Shown here: positions 1 to 10,255 of the stretch, piece by piece | Layout: every line of letters starts with the position of its first letter | How positions within the stretch are numbered: the stretch's first letter is position 1 | From: Ovis canadensis | Lineage: Eukaryota; Chordata; Mammalia; Artiodactyla; Bovidae | Direction: 5' to 3' | Assembly: GCF_042477335.2 (NCBI RefSeq) | Contig: NC_091262.1 | Coordinates: forward strand, 72,340,001 to 72,404,000 | Length of the DNA stretch: 64,000 nt | Made by a program: the position numbers and the translations under genes | Notes under the pieces: model-generated | Seen by the model: the letters and a program-made list of their open reading frames with translations, nothing else | Database searches by the model: none | Told to the model about the DNA's origin: nothing

Positions 1-122
1 GGCAACCCACTCCAGTGTTCTTGCCTGGAGAATCCCAGGGACGGGGGAGCCTGGTGGGCTGCCATCTATGGGGTCGCACAGAGTCAGACACGACTGACGT
101 GACTTAGCAGCAGCAGCAGCAG
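1..122 (+). mobile_element. Bov-A type SINE, cut by window edge
   Basis: The sequence runs from GGCAACCCACTCCAGTGTTC to a GACTTAGCAGCAGCAGCAGC tail, the 3' half of the ruminant Bov-A unit in sense orientation. It ends in a (CAG)n tail rather than poly-A. The left end is outside the window. Confidence 0.9.
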
Positions 123-310
123 AGCAACTAAGCATTCAAGCATCATTGAGTGAGTGGTAAACTGAGACCCACGGATGGCCCACGGATGGCCCTGGGTTAT
201 ACAGCCCATGCTCTGTAAGATGGGGACCAATGAGAGCCTCCTGCCAAGTGATACTGTGCTTGATCAGCTGGCCACCCCTCTCTGCCCCCCACCAGAAGAC
301 AGGTTGGGAG

Positions 311-522
311 TGTGGTGGTTCAGTCGCTAAGTCGCTAAGACTCTGCAACGCCATGGACTGTAGCCCACCAGGCTCCTCTGTCCATGGGATTTCCCAGGCA
401 AGAATGCTGGAGTGGGTTGCCATATCCTTTTTCCAGGGGATCTTCCTGACCCCAGGGATTGCACTCATGTCTCCTGCATTGGCAGGTGGATTCTTTACCA
501 CTGAGTCACCGGGGAAGCCCTT
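311..522 (-). mobile_element. Bov-tA SINE with TSD
   Basis: This is an antisense full-length Bov-tA: the Bov-A half comes first, and the tRNA-derived part ends at a reversed CTTCCCCGG. It is flanked by an 11-bp direct repeat, CAGGTTGGGAG, at 300-310 and 523-533, which marks a target-primed insertion. It lies just downstream of the IFI27L2 3' end. Confidence 0.9.
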
Positions 523-623
523 CAGGTTGGGAGAATGGGGAGGAATTGAAACTTCCAGTTCACAACTCACAGCCCCCCAGGGCTGCAAGGAGTAAAGACA
601 GGGAGTTACATCTGCAGGTGATC

Positions 624-629
624 TTTATT
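624..629 (-). terminator. IFI27L2: IFI27L2 AATAAA poly(A) signal overlapping the stop codon
   Basis: The minus strand reads GAGAAATAAAGATC, so AATAAA begins inside the last lysine codon and contains the TAA stop (627-625). G/T-rich sequence lies about 45 nt downstream. If this signal is used, the 3' UTR is only about 15-25 nt. No other AATAAA is obvious before the Bov-tA at 522. Confidence 0.7.
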
Positions 630-2548
630 TCTCATACTTCTCTGGCCCGAGTGGGGGTTTTGGAGGTTCGACTTGGGGTACATTTTCTCCTGGCTGCTCC
701 CCTGCAGGTCTGGGTCCACCTGGAGGAGGGGAAGGAGGTGCCCTTCTGGCTCCTCCAAGCAAAGCCCCAAAAGCTGATCCAACGGAGCCCAGGAGGATGT
801 TGGATGATGTGGAGAGTCCAGCTGCCCCTGTTGGGAGAGAAAAAGGGTGAGCGTAGGAAGGGTGCAGTGGCCAGTGGCTGGGACCCCTTCAGAAGGCCTG
901 AGGCCCAGAGATGCCACGTGGATGCCTCCTCTAGGTCCAGAATCCCCCAGGGCTCTGCTTTGGGCAGAGGGAGCTAGAGGTGGCTGGAAGAGAGAGAGAA
1001 GGGGGTGAAGAGAGAGAGTCAGCCACAGACCCCAAGAGCGACAGGTCCCACTGAGGCTGAGAGGGGAGGGGATCTGCCTAGGCCACTCAGGGGTCAGATT
1101 TTGGCAGGGCTAGACCCAGAGCCCAGGCTTCCCTGGTGGCTCCGTGGTAAAGAACCTGCCAATGCAGGAGACGTGGGTTCGATTCCTGGGTTGGGAAGAT
1201 CCACTGGAGAAGGAGATGGCAACCCACTCTGGCATTCTTGCCTGAGAAATCCCAAGGACAGAGGAGCCTGGTGGGCTACAGTCCATGAGGTCACAAACAG
1301 CCGGACACGACTTAGCGACTAAACAACAAAAACAAAGACCTAGAGCCCAGCTGTCACAAACCCTGGGACCCTCCGTTCTTCTCTTTCCCAGGACCCGCTC
1401 ACCCCTCCACTCCACTCCTGCCTGCAAGGCTCACCCAGGACTCAGGAGAACAGTGAGGGAGAGACAGAGAACCAGGGACCTTGAGGACCACGAAACTGGA
1501 GGGGAGGGACCGGCCCTCCCGCAGGCTTAGCCTCGGGCGACACTTGTGCTGGTCGGACCCTCCTCCCCTCTGTTCCTCCCGCCCCTCATCCGGCCCAGCC
1601 CCTTACCCACGGACTGGAGAGTGGCCACCAGGCTGCCGGCGGCAACTCCGCCCCCATTGGCCACCGCGGCCGCTGACATCATCTTGGCCGCTAAGGAGGA
1701 GGCGGCGATTCCAGCCCCCGTGAAGCCCACGGCGCCCAGCACCGCGGGCACCGCCGCCACCGCCAGGGCTGCAGGGAGAGAGGAGCTTTGGGGTCGGGGG
1801 CATGGGCTGAGGGGAGTGGACCCCCCTTTAGGAATCCTTGACAGTTTCTGGGGACTGTCTGCTTGGAGCAGACGGGGACAGCCGCTTGGAGAAATGTCCC
1901 AAGGTTAAAAAAAAAAAAAAATGGTATGGGAGCGGGGCTGTGGAGCCAGCTAGGGACAGTAGTTTAGGGGAGGCACCTATTTGAGTCTCCAACTTGCAGT
2001 GTGGCAACGGGGAAGTCACCACCCCTTCCTGGGCTTCAGGTCTGCGTGCGTGTGCGTGCGTGCGTGTGTGTGCGTGCGTGTGTGTGTGTGTCAGTGTGGG
2101 GGTGAAATAAACCAATAAACCACTGCTGGCTTTAGCAGCAAATACCCTTTCAAATGAAACCTTCTCTACATGCTCTTTACATATAAGGACTAGAGGAGCA
2201 TCTACGTGGGGGATCGCGGGGTCCTCTTCCTAGGGAGCACCGCTCTTGGTCCCTAGCAGTCACCCCAGCGGCTCCAGGAGTGGTGGGGAGTGTCCCCTTT
2301 CTAAGGCCTCCCGTCCATCCCCGGACCGGGGCCAGGTGAAGGCCTGGCGACACAGGGATGCAGGGATGCAGGGAAGTCACCTCCTCCGATCGCAGCGGCC
2401 GCCGCTCGTTCTTGAGAGAGAGGAGAGAGAGTTGGTTGAAGTATTGAGGGAAAGAAGCGAGTCCTCTGGCCCTTGGTGGGTTGGGGTCTGGGAGGGCCGC
2501 CCCCTGCCCAGGACGTCCCCTGATGGGAAGGAGAAACTCACTTATCAT
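625..2548 (-). CDS. IFI27L2: IFI27L2, interferon alpha-inducible protein 27-like 2 (ISG12 family), complete spliced CDS
   Basis: Four coding exons on the minus strand join in frame: 2548-2542 (ATG ATA A), 2410-2381, 1768-1607 and 827-625, totalling 402 nt or 133 residues plus TAA. Introns are 131, 612 and 779 bp. Every intron is GT-AG, and the acceptors carry clear pyrimidine tracts. The protein starts [16 protein letters not shown]. Residues about 10-92 form the glycine/alanine-rich hydrophobic Ifi-6-16/IFI27 domain, with landmark segments [17 protein letters not shown] and [15 protein letters not shown]. It then has a proline-rich acidic tail, residues about 93-133, ending EKYEK. Human IFI27L2 is about 130 residues with the same exon plan. 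The family comprises small membrane proteins, mostly mitochondrial, linked to interferon response and apoptosis; that role is family knowledge. Identity with IFI27 or IFI27L1 is less likely because of the long proline-rich tail and the adjacent PPP4R4. The GCC context before ATG (G at -3) is adequate. Confidence 0.95.
1127..1335 (+). mobile_element. Bov-tA SINE in IFI27L2 intron 3
   Basis: This is a full Bov-tA in sense, starting GCTTCCCTGGTGGCTC and ending in a short AAACAACAAAAAC tail. It is flanked by 15-bp direct repeats (AGACCCAGAGCCCAG at 1112-1126, one mismatch at 1336-1350). It is antisense to the host gene and leaves both splice sites intact. Confidence 0.92.
2042..2093. repeat. GT/GC dinucleotide-rich microsatellite in IFI27L2 intron 2
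   Basis: About 52 bp of alternating purine-pyrimidine sequence (TGCG and TGTG units). It could adopt Z-DNA and is likely length-polymorphic. It lies mid-intron, away from splice signals. Confidence 0.85.
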
Positions 2549-2670
2549 GGCGATGCCCTCTTCGCAGCAGCTGAGCTCAGGAAATGACTAAGATCCAGGA
2601 GGTGCTGTGATTGTCCGAGGAACCAATGGGGAAGCGGTCGGCCCCTCGCAGCATCTCTGCCCCAATTAGA
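2549..2670 (-). promoter_or_regulatory. IFI27L2: Putative IFI27L2 promoter and 5' UTR
   Basis: This is the non-repeat stretch directly upstream of the ATG, bounded by a Bov-A SINE at 2671. On the gene strand it carries two ATTGG (inverted CCAAT) boxes, at 2623-2627 and 2662-2666. No TATA box is visible. No GAAANNGAAA interferon-response element is visible in these about 120 bp. The transcription start is not determinable from sequence alone. Confidence 0.55.
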
Positions 2671-2803
2671 CTCTGCTGCTGCTGCTGCTGCTGCTGCTAA
2701 GTCGCTTCAGTCGTGTCCAACTCTGTGCGACCCCATAGACGGCAGCCCACCAGGCTCCCCCGTCCCTGGGATTCTCCAGGCAAGAACACTGGAGTGGGTT
2801 GCC
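2671..2803 (-). mobile_element. Bov-A SINE with (CTG)n end, directly upstream of the IFI27L2 promoter
   Basis: An antisense Bov-A unit that starts with eight CTG/CTA triplets followed by AAGTCGCTTCAGTCGTGTCC and ends GAGTGGGTTGCCA. It separates the proximal promoter from the GC- and pyrimidine-rich upstream flank. Confidence 0.92.
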
Positions 2804-3337
2804 AGGAAGCACATTCTGCTCTCCTGCTCGCCCGCCCCCACCCGCTTCCCATCCCTACCCCCGGGTCTTACTCGCCCGCCCCCCACCTTCACCCCACTGG
2901 TCCTTCTCTTCACCTGCCCCTCTCCTCCGGCTCTCTTCTACCCACCGGTGGTTGCCCCCCCGCCCGAATGGGATTCTCTCTGGTTTGGTGGCCCCACCAA
3001 AGGGAAAAGAACCTGAAAACACCCGAAAGACGCTGCAAGTGGACCGGGGTTCCAAGTGTAACATTTTGCCCCCTGATGACAGACGAGTCGTTCTCGGCCA
3101 AAAACAAAAAAATAACAACAACAACAAAATAAATACACACAGAACGCAAGGAGAAAATTTAATTCACTTCCAGAGGGAGATACTGGTAGATCTTACTGCT
3201 TTTCCTTCCAGTCTGTCTTGCCAAGACCACCACATCTCCATCCTGTAACCTCACTTCCAAGTTCCAATCACACTTGTATGCTACTTTGCAAATTACTTAT
3301 TTAATCTACCGTTTATATTTCCCCAAGCTGTTTAATG
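2804..3337. other. Upstream flank of IFI27L2, no gene
   Basis: From 2810 to 2960 the plus strand is strongly C-rich, with two CTCGCCCGCCCCC blocks. Around 3009-3020 it reads GAACCTGAAAAC, one mismatch from the GAAANNGAAA interferon-response core, in a run with further GAAA motifs. From 3090 it turns A-rich. No exon was recognised. Confidence 0.4.
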
Positions 3338-3642
3338 GGCTTCCCTGGTAGCTCAGCTAGTAAAAAAAATCTGCCTGCAATGCAGGAGACCCCGATTCAA
3401 TTCCTGGGTGGGGAAGATCCCCTGCAGAAGGAATAGGCTACCCACTCCAGTGTTCATAGGCTTCCCTGGTAGTTCAGAGGGTAAAGAATCTGCCTGCAAT
3501 GTGGGAGTCCTGAGTTACATCCCTGGGTTGCGAAGATCCCCTGGAGGAGGGCATAGCAACCCACTCCTGTATCCTTGCCTGGAAAATCCCCATGGACAGA
3601 GGAGCCTGGGGTCACAAAAAGACACAACTGAGGGACTAAGCA
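3338..3642 (+). mobile_element. Dimeric Bov-tA SINE
   Basis: Two tRNA-derived heads occur in a row. The first unit (3338-3459) begins GGCTTCCCTGGTAGCTCAG and stops after CCCACTCCAGTGTTCATAG. The second (3460-3642) restarts at GCTTCCCTGGTAGTTCAG and runs through a full Bov-A half. The same head-head arrangement occurs at 19076-19357 and 29046-29366, so it is a SINE subfamily structure. Confidence 0.85.
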
Positions 3643-3773
3643 CAAGTTGTTTGATATTCTTCAACCAGATTTTTAAAAAAGTTATATTTATTGAGGTGTA
3701 ATTTACACGGAGTAAAACTCAATGGGGTGGGGGTGGGGGGGGAGGGCAGTGTGTTTCATGAGACATGCCAGAA

Positions 3774-3857
3774 TTAAGATCCCTGACCAAGGATGGAGCC
3801 TGAGACTCCTGCAGTGGAAGGGCAGAATCTTAACCACGAGACCGCCAGGGAAACCCC
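3774..3857 (-). mobile_element. CHR-type tRNA SINE fragment
   Basis: An antisense tRNA-like head: it reads CCCTGACCAAGGATGGAGCC and ends with the reversed start GACCGCCAGGGAAACCCC. Only the head remains. Confidence 0.65.
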
Positions 3858-4514
3858 CAGATTCAACTTTTGAGTGTATATTTTTATGAGTTTGGACAAA
3901 CCTTTACAGTTGTGCAACCATCAGCTCAGATACAGAACGTTTTCATCACCAGTCCCCCTAGTCCCCAGTTCTCTCAGGTCATTTGTAATCAACTTCTCCC
4001 TGACCCCTGCCTCTGGCCACTTCTGATGTGTTTCTGTCCCTGTGCATTTGTTTTTTTTTTTTTTTCAGAATTTCAATGTGATTTTTCACTTGTCATCAGA
4101 CATTCTGTCCTGGGGGTAAACTATAGTTTGATGCATCAGCCCTTCCCTGCACCACGTTTAAGGGTTTAAATTTTTGCTCTATAGCTTATCCTGGCCTGAA
4201 GTGCTTATGACATAGTGCTCAAGTAATGTCTGATAATATAGTCCTGGAGGAGGAATTGCTGGGTCAGAAACTAAACATTTCTTGTGGCAATTGATACTTT
4301 CTTGTTAGGTTATATTTCAAAAGTATTGCTTCAGCTTATACTCCCTCTAAAAGTATGGGAGGGGATCTATTTTTCTCTACTCTTAACCAACAATTAGCTT
4401 TGTCGTTAAAACAAAAAAATCCCTTTTCTGATGAAAGGTTAAAAAAAATGATGGCATTTTAATTTAAATTTCTTTTTTTTACTGCTGATCAGGTTAAATT
4501 ATTTTCTAAATTAA

Positions 4515-4768
4515 TTAGTTAGTTTAGTTTTGGCTGCTCTGGTCTTCCCTGCTGCCTGAGGGCTTTCTCTAGTTGCAGGGGACAGGCTTCTCATTGCAAG
4601 GGCCTCTCCCGTTGCAGAGCACAGGCTCTAGGGTGTGTGGGCTCAGTGGTTGTGCCATGTGGGATCTTATTGCTCTGTGCCATGTGGGATCTTCCAGGAT
4701 CAGGGATCAAACCCATGTCCCCTGCATTGGCAGGAGGATTCTTAACCATTAAACTATCAGGGAAACCC
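4515..4768 (-). mobile_element. CHR-2 type SINE
   Basis: An antisense full-length cetartiodactyl tRNA SINE: TTGGCTGCTCTGG, GGGCTTTCTCTAGTTGC, TTCTCATTGCAAGG, ending ACTATCAGGGAAACCCC. It is inserted in the antisense L1 region. Confidence 0.85.
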
Positions 4769-5699
4769 CAGGCTAAATTACTTTTCTGTTACTTAGGCTT
4801 ATGCAGTCTTATTTGTGAATACGGTCTGGTATTCTAGGATGTTTCTTCCCTGGATGTGTTATATTTTTCCCTTACAGATATAGGAATTTATTTATATTTA
4901 ACTATCTTAATTCTTTCTTATAGATGTTGCAAAGTTTTGTTTCATTATTGTCTTTTTTTTCAAGGGGGTAGGGGGACTTTTTTAACGTAGAAAAGTTTTT
5001 AATATTTATGAGAATATACTAGTACTTTAATTTGTTATTTTTTTATTTGTATGTCTAAAAAAAGCTGTTCCTGCTATCTATCAGATACATCATCACCTAT
5101 ATTTCGAGGGAGTGGGGGTAGCGGTTCTTCTGTGGCTTCACTTTTTAATCCATCTGGAATTTAGTTTGTACATATAGGGTGTTTTACATATCTATGTATG
5201 TCTTAGCCAATGAGCTCAGATATAAACACCATTTATTAAATTCCAACATCATTTATTAAATCATCTTCCATTTCCTCTTTGATTTGAAATTCTAACCTTA
5301 TATTCAAAATACACATGCTTGTGTATAAACCAGTGTACCTGTTTTGGAATATTCTATTCTGTCTTAATGAGGATCTCTTCTGGCAACAATATAATACCAT
5401 TTTAATGTTTATACATTTAATATTTGATTTCATGTCCGTGACCATTTTCATTTAGGTTTAAAATACTTCTGATTCTTCCTACTTATTAGTTCTTCAGATG
5501 AAATTTACAAATATCTTTTTTCAATTTCAGAATCTTTTTTTGCTATTTTGATGGAAATTGAGCTCATTTTAAAAATAAATATTCAAGGAGAAATATTTTT
5601 ACAAAAGCAATTTTTTTATCCAGGAAGATGATAAGTCTTTCTACTTATTCTTTTTCCATATTCCTGGGTAAAATTTTGTCATTGTATGTGTCTGTGTGT

Positions 5700-5895
5700 G
5701 CTAACTTGATTCAATTGTGTCCGATTCTTTGCAACCCTAAGGACTGTGACCTGCCAGGTTCCTCTGTCCATGGGATTCTCCAGGCAAGAATACTGGAGTG
5801 GGTTGCTGTGCCCTCTTCCAGGGATCTTCCCCACCGAGGGATCACACTCGCGTCTCTTACTTCTCCACACTGGCAGGCGGGTTCTTTACCACTAT
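5700..5895 (-). mobile_element. Bov-tA SINE
   Basis: An antisense Bov-tA: GTGTCCGATTCTTTGCAACC then CCATGGGATTCTCCAGGC, ending in the reversed tRNA head GGCGGGTTCTTTACCACTA. It splits the surrounding old L1. Confidence 0.88.
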
Positions 5896-7306
5896 AAGGA
5901 CTACATATTTTAAAATAAACTTTATTTTCAAAGAAAAAATTGCAAAGATAGTACAGAGAGTTCATACATATCCTGCACCCAGTTTTCCCTTATTATTAAT
6001 ATATTAGTAGGATACACTTGTTACAATGAATGAACCAATGCTGGCATGTTATTATCAAAATCATACTTTATTCAGATTTTCTTATTTCTAACCTAACATC
6101 CTTCTGTTCCAGGATCCAGTCCAGGATATCACATGACATTTAGTCTTCATGGCTACTTGGGTATTTCTTTGCTGTGACAGTTTCTCGTGCTTTCCTTGCT
6201 TTTGTTGACCTTAATGGTTTTGAGCAGTACTGGTCAGATATTTTGGAGAATGTTCCCTCACTGGGATTTGTCTGAAATTTCCCTTCATGATTAGATAAAA
6301 GTCTCGTGGAGGAAGATCACAGAGGTAAATTGCCATTCTCATCACAGTGCATCAAAAGTACATGCTATCAACTTACAACTGTTGGTGTTGATGGTAGACA
6401 TTTTCACATATTGTGGTATGGGGAAGTCATTTTGGCTTATATGTGATTTGGCTTGAACATTGTGATAGCTAGCATGACTTGTCTTATGACCGGTCAGATA
6501 TCTGTGGTGCATCTTCTTTAAGTACCACAATAAAAAGAATGCAATTCCCAGGTTGATTAGAAGGTCCATTTTGAAGATAAGGATAGATGCTTTCCCCCTT
6601 CCCATGACATCAGTGCAAGACAAGATTCCTTCTCTAGATAGCAAGGTCATGTGTATGGATTGTGGATGTGGTTCCAGTCACATTCCTGCATCACTGAGAA
6701 CTTGAATTTTCTGAAGTATATCAAACTGAAGGACCCTACCAGCCATTCTCAAAATAGTATCTGCTAGCGCCGCCTGCCACCTTATGGTCTTAAGGTCTTT
6801 CCTGGTAACCATGCAACCATTTTGGACCCCAAGCAATTCTTGCTTAAGAAGGACCCTTCTTACCAACTGTGCTGAGGGCACCCAGAGAACTCACAAAGGG
6901 AGGCAAAGTTGGAGACAGGCATTCAACTTCTGGACTTGCTGTCAGGAGGATGAACCGTACTTTTCTCTATGATCAAAGCTTTCTGGCCTTTATCAAAGGA
7001 CCAACATACCCAGAGATGCAGATCTTGGGCAGGAAAAGAAGGACGAAAAGGGTCCAACTGATGAGTGATGACTTCAGCCCCAGTGAATGTTGTGGTTGGA
7101 GGGGTGAAGGTGAGAGAGTCTGAGAGCCCTGCCCACTCACTGGTCAGCTGGGGAGACAGAAGCCCATAGACAGGGGTGCCTGCCTGAGGTCACTCTGCTT
7201 GTTGTGGACAGTGCCGGGGGGCCAGGGTAATGGTGTCTCAATTTTAGTCTCAAAATTTTCCCTCTGCTTCACCTCTTTGCCTTTTCATAGGCCAGATCTT
7301 GTGTGA

Positions 7307-7425
7307 CTTTTTTTTTGTCTGCACCACAAGGCTTACAGAATCTGAATTCTCAGACCAGGGATTGAACTCATGCCGTCTGTAGTGGAAGTGCAGAGTCCAA
7401 ACCACTGGACACCTAGGGAATCCCC
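7307..7425 (-). mobile_element. CHR-type SINE fragment inside duplicated block A
   Basis: An antisense head: poly-T, CTGCACCACAAGGCTTACAG, then ACCACTGGACACCTAGGGAA. The equivalent piece sits at 26413-26535 in copy B, so it was present before the duplication. Confidence 0.75.
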
Positions 7426-7479
7426 TTGTCTGACTTCTCTTAAGCAGGACAAGGGGCTCTGGATTAAAATAGGTGAGAG

Positions 7480-7813
7480 GACTTCCCTGGTGGTACAGTG
7501 GATAAGAATCCACCCACCAGTGCAGGAGACACAAGTTCGATCCTTGGTCTGGGGAGATGCCATATGCCGCGGAACAACTAAGCCTGCGCGCAACAATTAC
7601 CGAGCCCACACTCTAGGACCGTTGAGCCACAGCTACTGAGCCCATGAGCTGCAAGTACTGAAGCCCACGCAGCTAAAGCCTGTGCTCTGCAACTAGAGAA
7701 GCCCCCAGGAGAAACCTGCACACTGTAATGAAGAGCAGCCCCCACTTGTTGCACTAGAGAAAGTCCAGGGGGCAGTGAAGACGCAGTGCAACCAAAACAA
7801 AAAATAAATAAAT
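7480..7813 (+). mobile_element. CHR-2 type SINE at the end of duplicated block A
   Basis: Sense copy starting ACTTCCCTGGTGGTACAGTG and ending in an AAATAAATAAAT tail. The same SINE closes copy B at 26590-27090, where a Bov-tA splits it. Confidence 0.85.
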
Positions 7814-8007
7814 TATTTTCAACAAGAAGCATTAATCCAGCCCTGTGTATCTTTTGTAAACATTTTAAAATGCATTGTAATGATATCTAACTGTCTTGAA
7901 ATGGAATTCATAGGGAACGCCATCTAGCTACACACAAAAAACATGCCAACAATTTCCCAAGATGTCCCCTAGGTGGCAGTACCATCCCAGTTAAACACTA
8001 ACATTTT

Positions 8008-8143
8008 AGAAGGAAATGGCAACCCACTCCAGTATTCTTGCCTGGAGAATCCCATGGAGGAAGGAGCCTGGTAGGCTACAGTCCACGGGGTCGCAAAGAG
8101 TCGGACACGACTGAGCGACTTCACTTTCACTTTCACTTTCAAG
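8008..8143 (+). mobile_element. Bov-A SINE
   Basis: A sense Bov-A half unit (GGAAATGGCAACCCACTCC to GAGCGACTTCACTTTCAC) with a (TTTCAC)n tail. The tRNA head is absent. Confidence 0.9.
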
Positions 8144-8284
8144 ACAGTTAAAAAACCTGGAATGCTTATAACTATTTAAAATGAAATAAAATTAATAAAC
8201 CAATGATATTAATGTTTTAGGCAATTATTTAAGAATAATTTGTGCGTATTGAACATTTAGCTTATGCATAAGAATATGGTATAT

Positions 8285-10034
8285 CTGCCATTTGAGTTCA
8301 GTTCCGTTCAATTCAGTTCAGTTGCTCAGTCATGTCTGACTCTTTGGGACCCCATGAATTGCAGCACGCCAGGCCTCCCTGTCCATCACCAACTCCCGGA
8401 GTTCACTCAAACTCATGTCCATCCAGTCGGTGGTGCCATCCAGCCATCTCATCCTCGGTCGTCCCCTTCTCCTCCTGCTCCCAATCCCTCCCAGCATCAG
8501 GGTCTTTTCCAATGAGTCAGCTCTGCGCATGAGGTGGTCAAAGTATCAGAGCTTCAGCTTTAGCATCAGTCCTTCCAATGAACACCCAGGACTGATCTAC
8601 TTTAGAATGGACTGGTTGGATCTCCTTGCAGTCCAAGGGACTCTCAAGAGTCTTCTCCAACACCACAGTTCAAAAGCATCAATTCTTCGGTGCTCAGCTT
8701 TCTTCACAGTCCAACTCTCACGTCCATACATGACCACAGGAAAAACCATAGCCTTGACTAGACAGACCTTCGTCGGCAAAGTAATATCTCTGCTTTTGAA
8801 TATGCTATCTAGGTTGGTCATAACTTTTCTTCCAAGGAGTAAGCGTCTTTTAATTTCATGGCTGCAGTCAGCATCTGCAGTGATTTTGGAGCCCCCCAAA
8901 ATAAAGTCTGACACTGTTTCCACTATTTCCCCATGTATTTCCCATGAAATGATGGGACTGGATGCCAGGATTTTAGTTTTCTGAATGTTGAGCTTTAAGC
9001 CAACTTTTCACTCTCCTCTTTCACTTTCATCAAGAGGCTTTTTAGTTCCTCTTCACTTTCTGCCATAAGGGTGGTGTCATCTGCATATCTGAGGTTATTG
9101 CTATTTCTCCTGGCAATCTTGAGTCCAGCTTGTGCTTCTTCCAGCCCAGTGTTTCTCATGATGTACTCTGCATATAAGTTAAATAAGCAGGGTGACAATA
9201 TACAGCCTTGACGTACCTCTTTTCCTTTTTGGAACCAGTCTGTTGTTTCATGTCCAGTTCTAACTATTGCTTCCTGACCTGCGTATAGGTTTCTTAAGAC
9301 CAGAGATCTCTTCAAGAAAATTAGAGATACCAAGGGAACATTTCATGCAAAGATGGGCTGGATAAAGAACAGAAATGGTATGGACCTAACAGAACTAGAA
9401 GATATTAAGAAGAGGTGGCAAGAATACACAGAAGAACTGTACAAAAAAGAGCTTCATGACCCAGATAATCACGATGGTGTGATCACTCACCTACAGCCAG
9501 ACATCCTGGAGTGTGAAGTCAAGTGGGCCTTAGAAAGCATCACTATGAACAAAACTAGTGGAGGTGATGGAATTCCAGTCGAGCTATTTCAAATCCTAAA
9601 AGATGATGCTGTGAAAGTGCTACACTAAATATGCCAGCAAATTTGGAAAACTCAGAAGTGGCCACAGGACTGGAGAAGGTCAGTTTTCACTCCAATCCCA
9701 AAGAAAGGCAATGCCAAAGAATGCTCAAACTACTGCACAATTGCACTCATCTCACACACTAGTAAAGTAATGCTCAAAATTCTCCAAGCCAGGCTTCGGC
9801 AATACATGAACCGTGAACTTCCTGATGTTCAAGCTTGTTTTAGAAAAGGCAGAGGAACCAGAGATCAAATTGCCAACATCTGCTGGATCATGGAAAAAGC
9901 AAGAGAGTTCCAGAAAAACATCTATTTCTGCTTTATTGACTATGCCAAAGCCTTTGACTGTGTGGATCACAATAAACTGTGGAAAATTCTGAAAGAGATG
10001 GGACTACTAGACCACATGACCTGCCATTTGAGTT
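8285..10034 (-). mobile_element. BovB LINE, 5'-inverted (twin-primed) insertion with 14-bp TSD
   Basis: From 8299 to about 9299 the plus strand carries BovB 3' sequence in reverse. Its minus strand encodes the reverse transcriptase segment with YADDTT and continues to the 3' tail. From about 9300 to 10020 it carries the preceding part of the same ORF in forward orientation (KNRNGMDLTELEDIKKRWQE to FIDYAKAFDCVDHNKLWKIL, broken by a stop near 9626). The two halves abut in element coordinates, so together they form one element with its 5' half flipped. The direct repeat CTGCCATTTGAGTT lies at 8285-8298 and 10021-10034. Both ORF halves are truncated and inactive. Confidence 0.93.
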
Positions 10035-10255
10035 ATGATCCCAATTTTGATGGTATGCTTTGGCAAGAGATTTCATCTTGTGACTATAAAGATGAAAAAT
10101 ATTATATGTAAAACCAATTTTATAATGAAAACTTAAAGTTCAAAATTGTATAAGATAGACCATATGCTGGGCCATAGCAAATCAATAAATTTCAAAAGAC
10201 CGTGAAACATACAGAGCACATTTATGATCACTAAAGTGTTAAATTAATACTCAGT

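Larger units (their letters stand above)
3858..6670 (-). mobile_element. Old L1 remnant, antisense, interrupted by SINEs
   Basis: Several stretches match typical mammalian L1 3' regions read in reverse: 3870-4480 (ends of ORF2 and 3' UTR phrases such as TTTGGACAAACCTTTACAGT), 4870-5460 (TTTTTAATCCATCTGGAATTT) and 5905-6670 (TCCTGCACCCAGTTTTCCC). Stops and indels break all frames. It may comprise more than one old L1 insertion. Confidence 0.65.
6858..7813. repeat. Duplicated block, copy A
   Basis: About 620 bp of non-SINE sequence, beginning near AACTGTGCTGAGGGCACCCAGA, followed by two CHR-type SINEs, aligns by eye with 25965-27090 in the same orientation and the same order. The shared part stops at the A-rich SINE tail. 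The identity of the non-SINE part is unknown; a solo LTR or a retroposed transcript are possibilities. Confidence 0.85.

Noticed and set aside
459-977. 172-codon plus-strand ORF at the left end
   Set aside because: It reads through an antisense Bov-tA SINE and the antisense strand of IFI27L2 exon 4.
1546-1908. 120-codon plus-strand ORF opposite IFI27L2 exon 3
   Set aside because: It is the antisense shadow of the real exon and of its intron.
8597-8923. 108-codon ORF (and repeats of it elsewhere) as a conserved gene family
   Set aside because: The same peptide recurs at 10351-10575, 17191-17601 and 50347-50529, each within a BovB 3' region.
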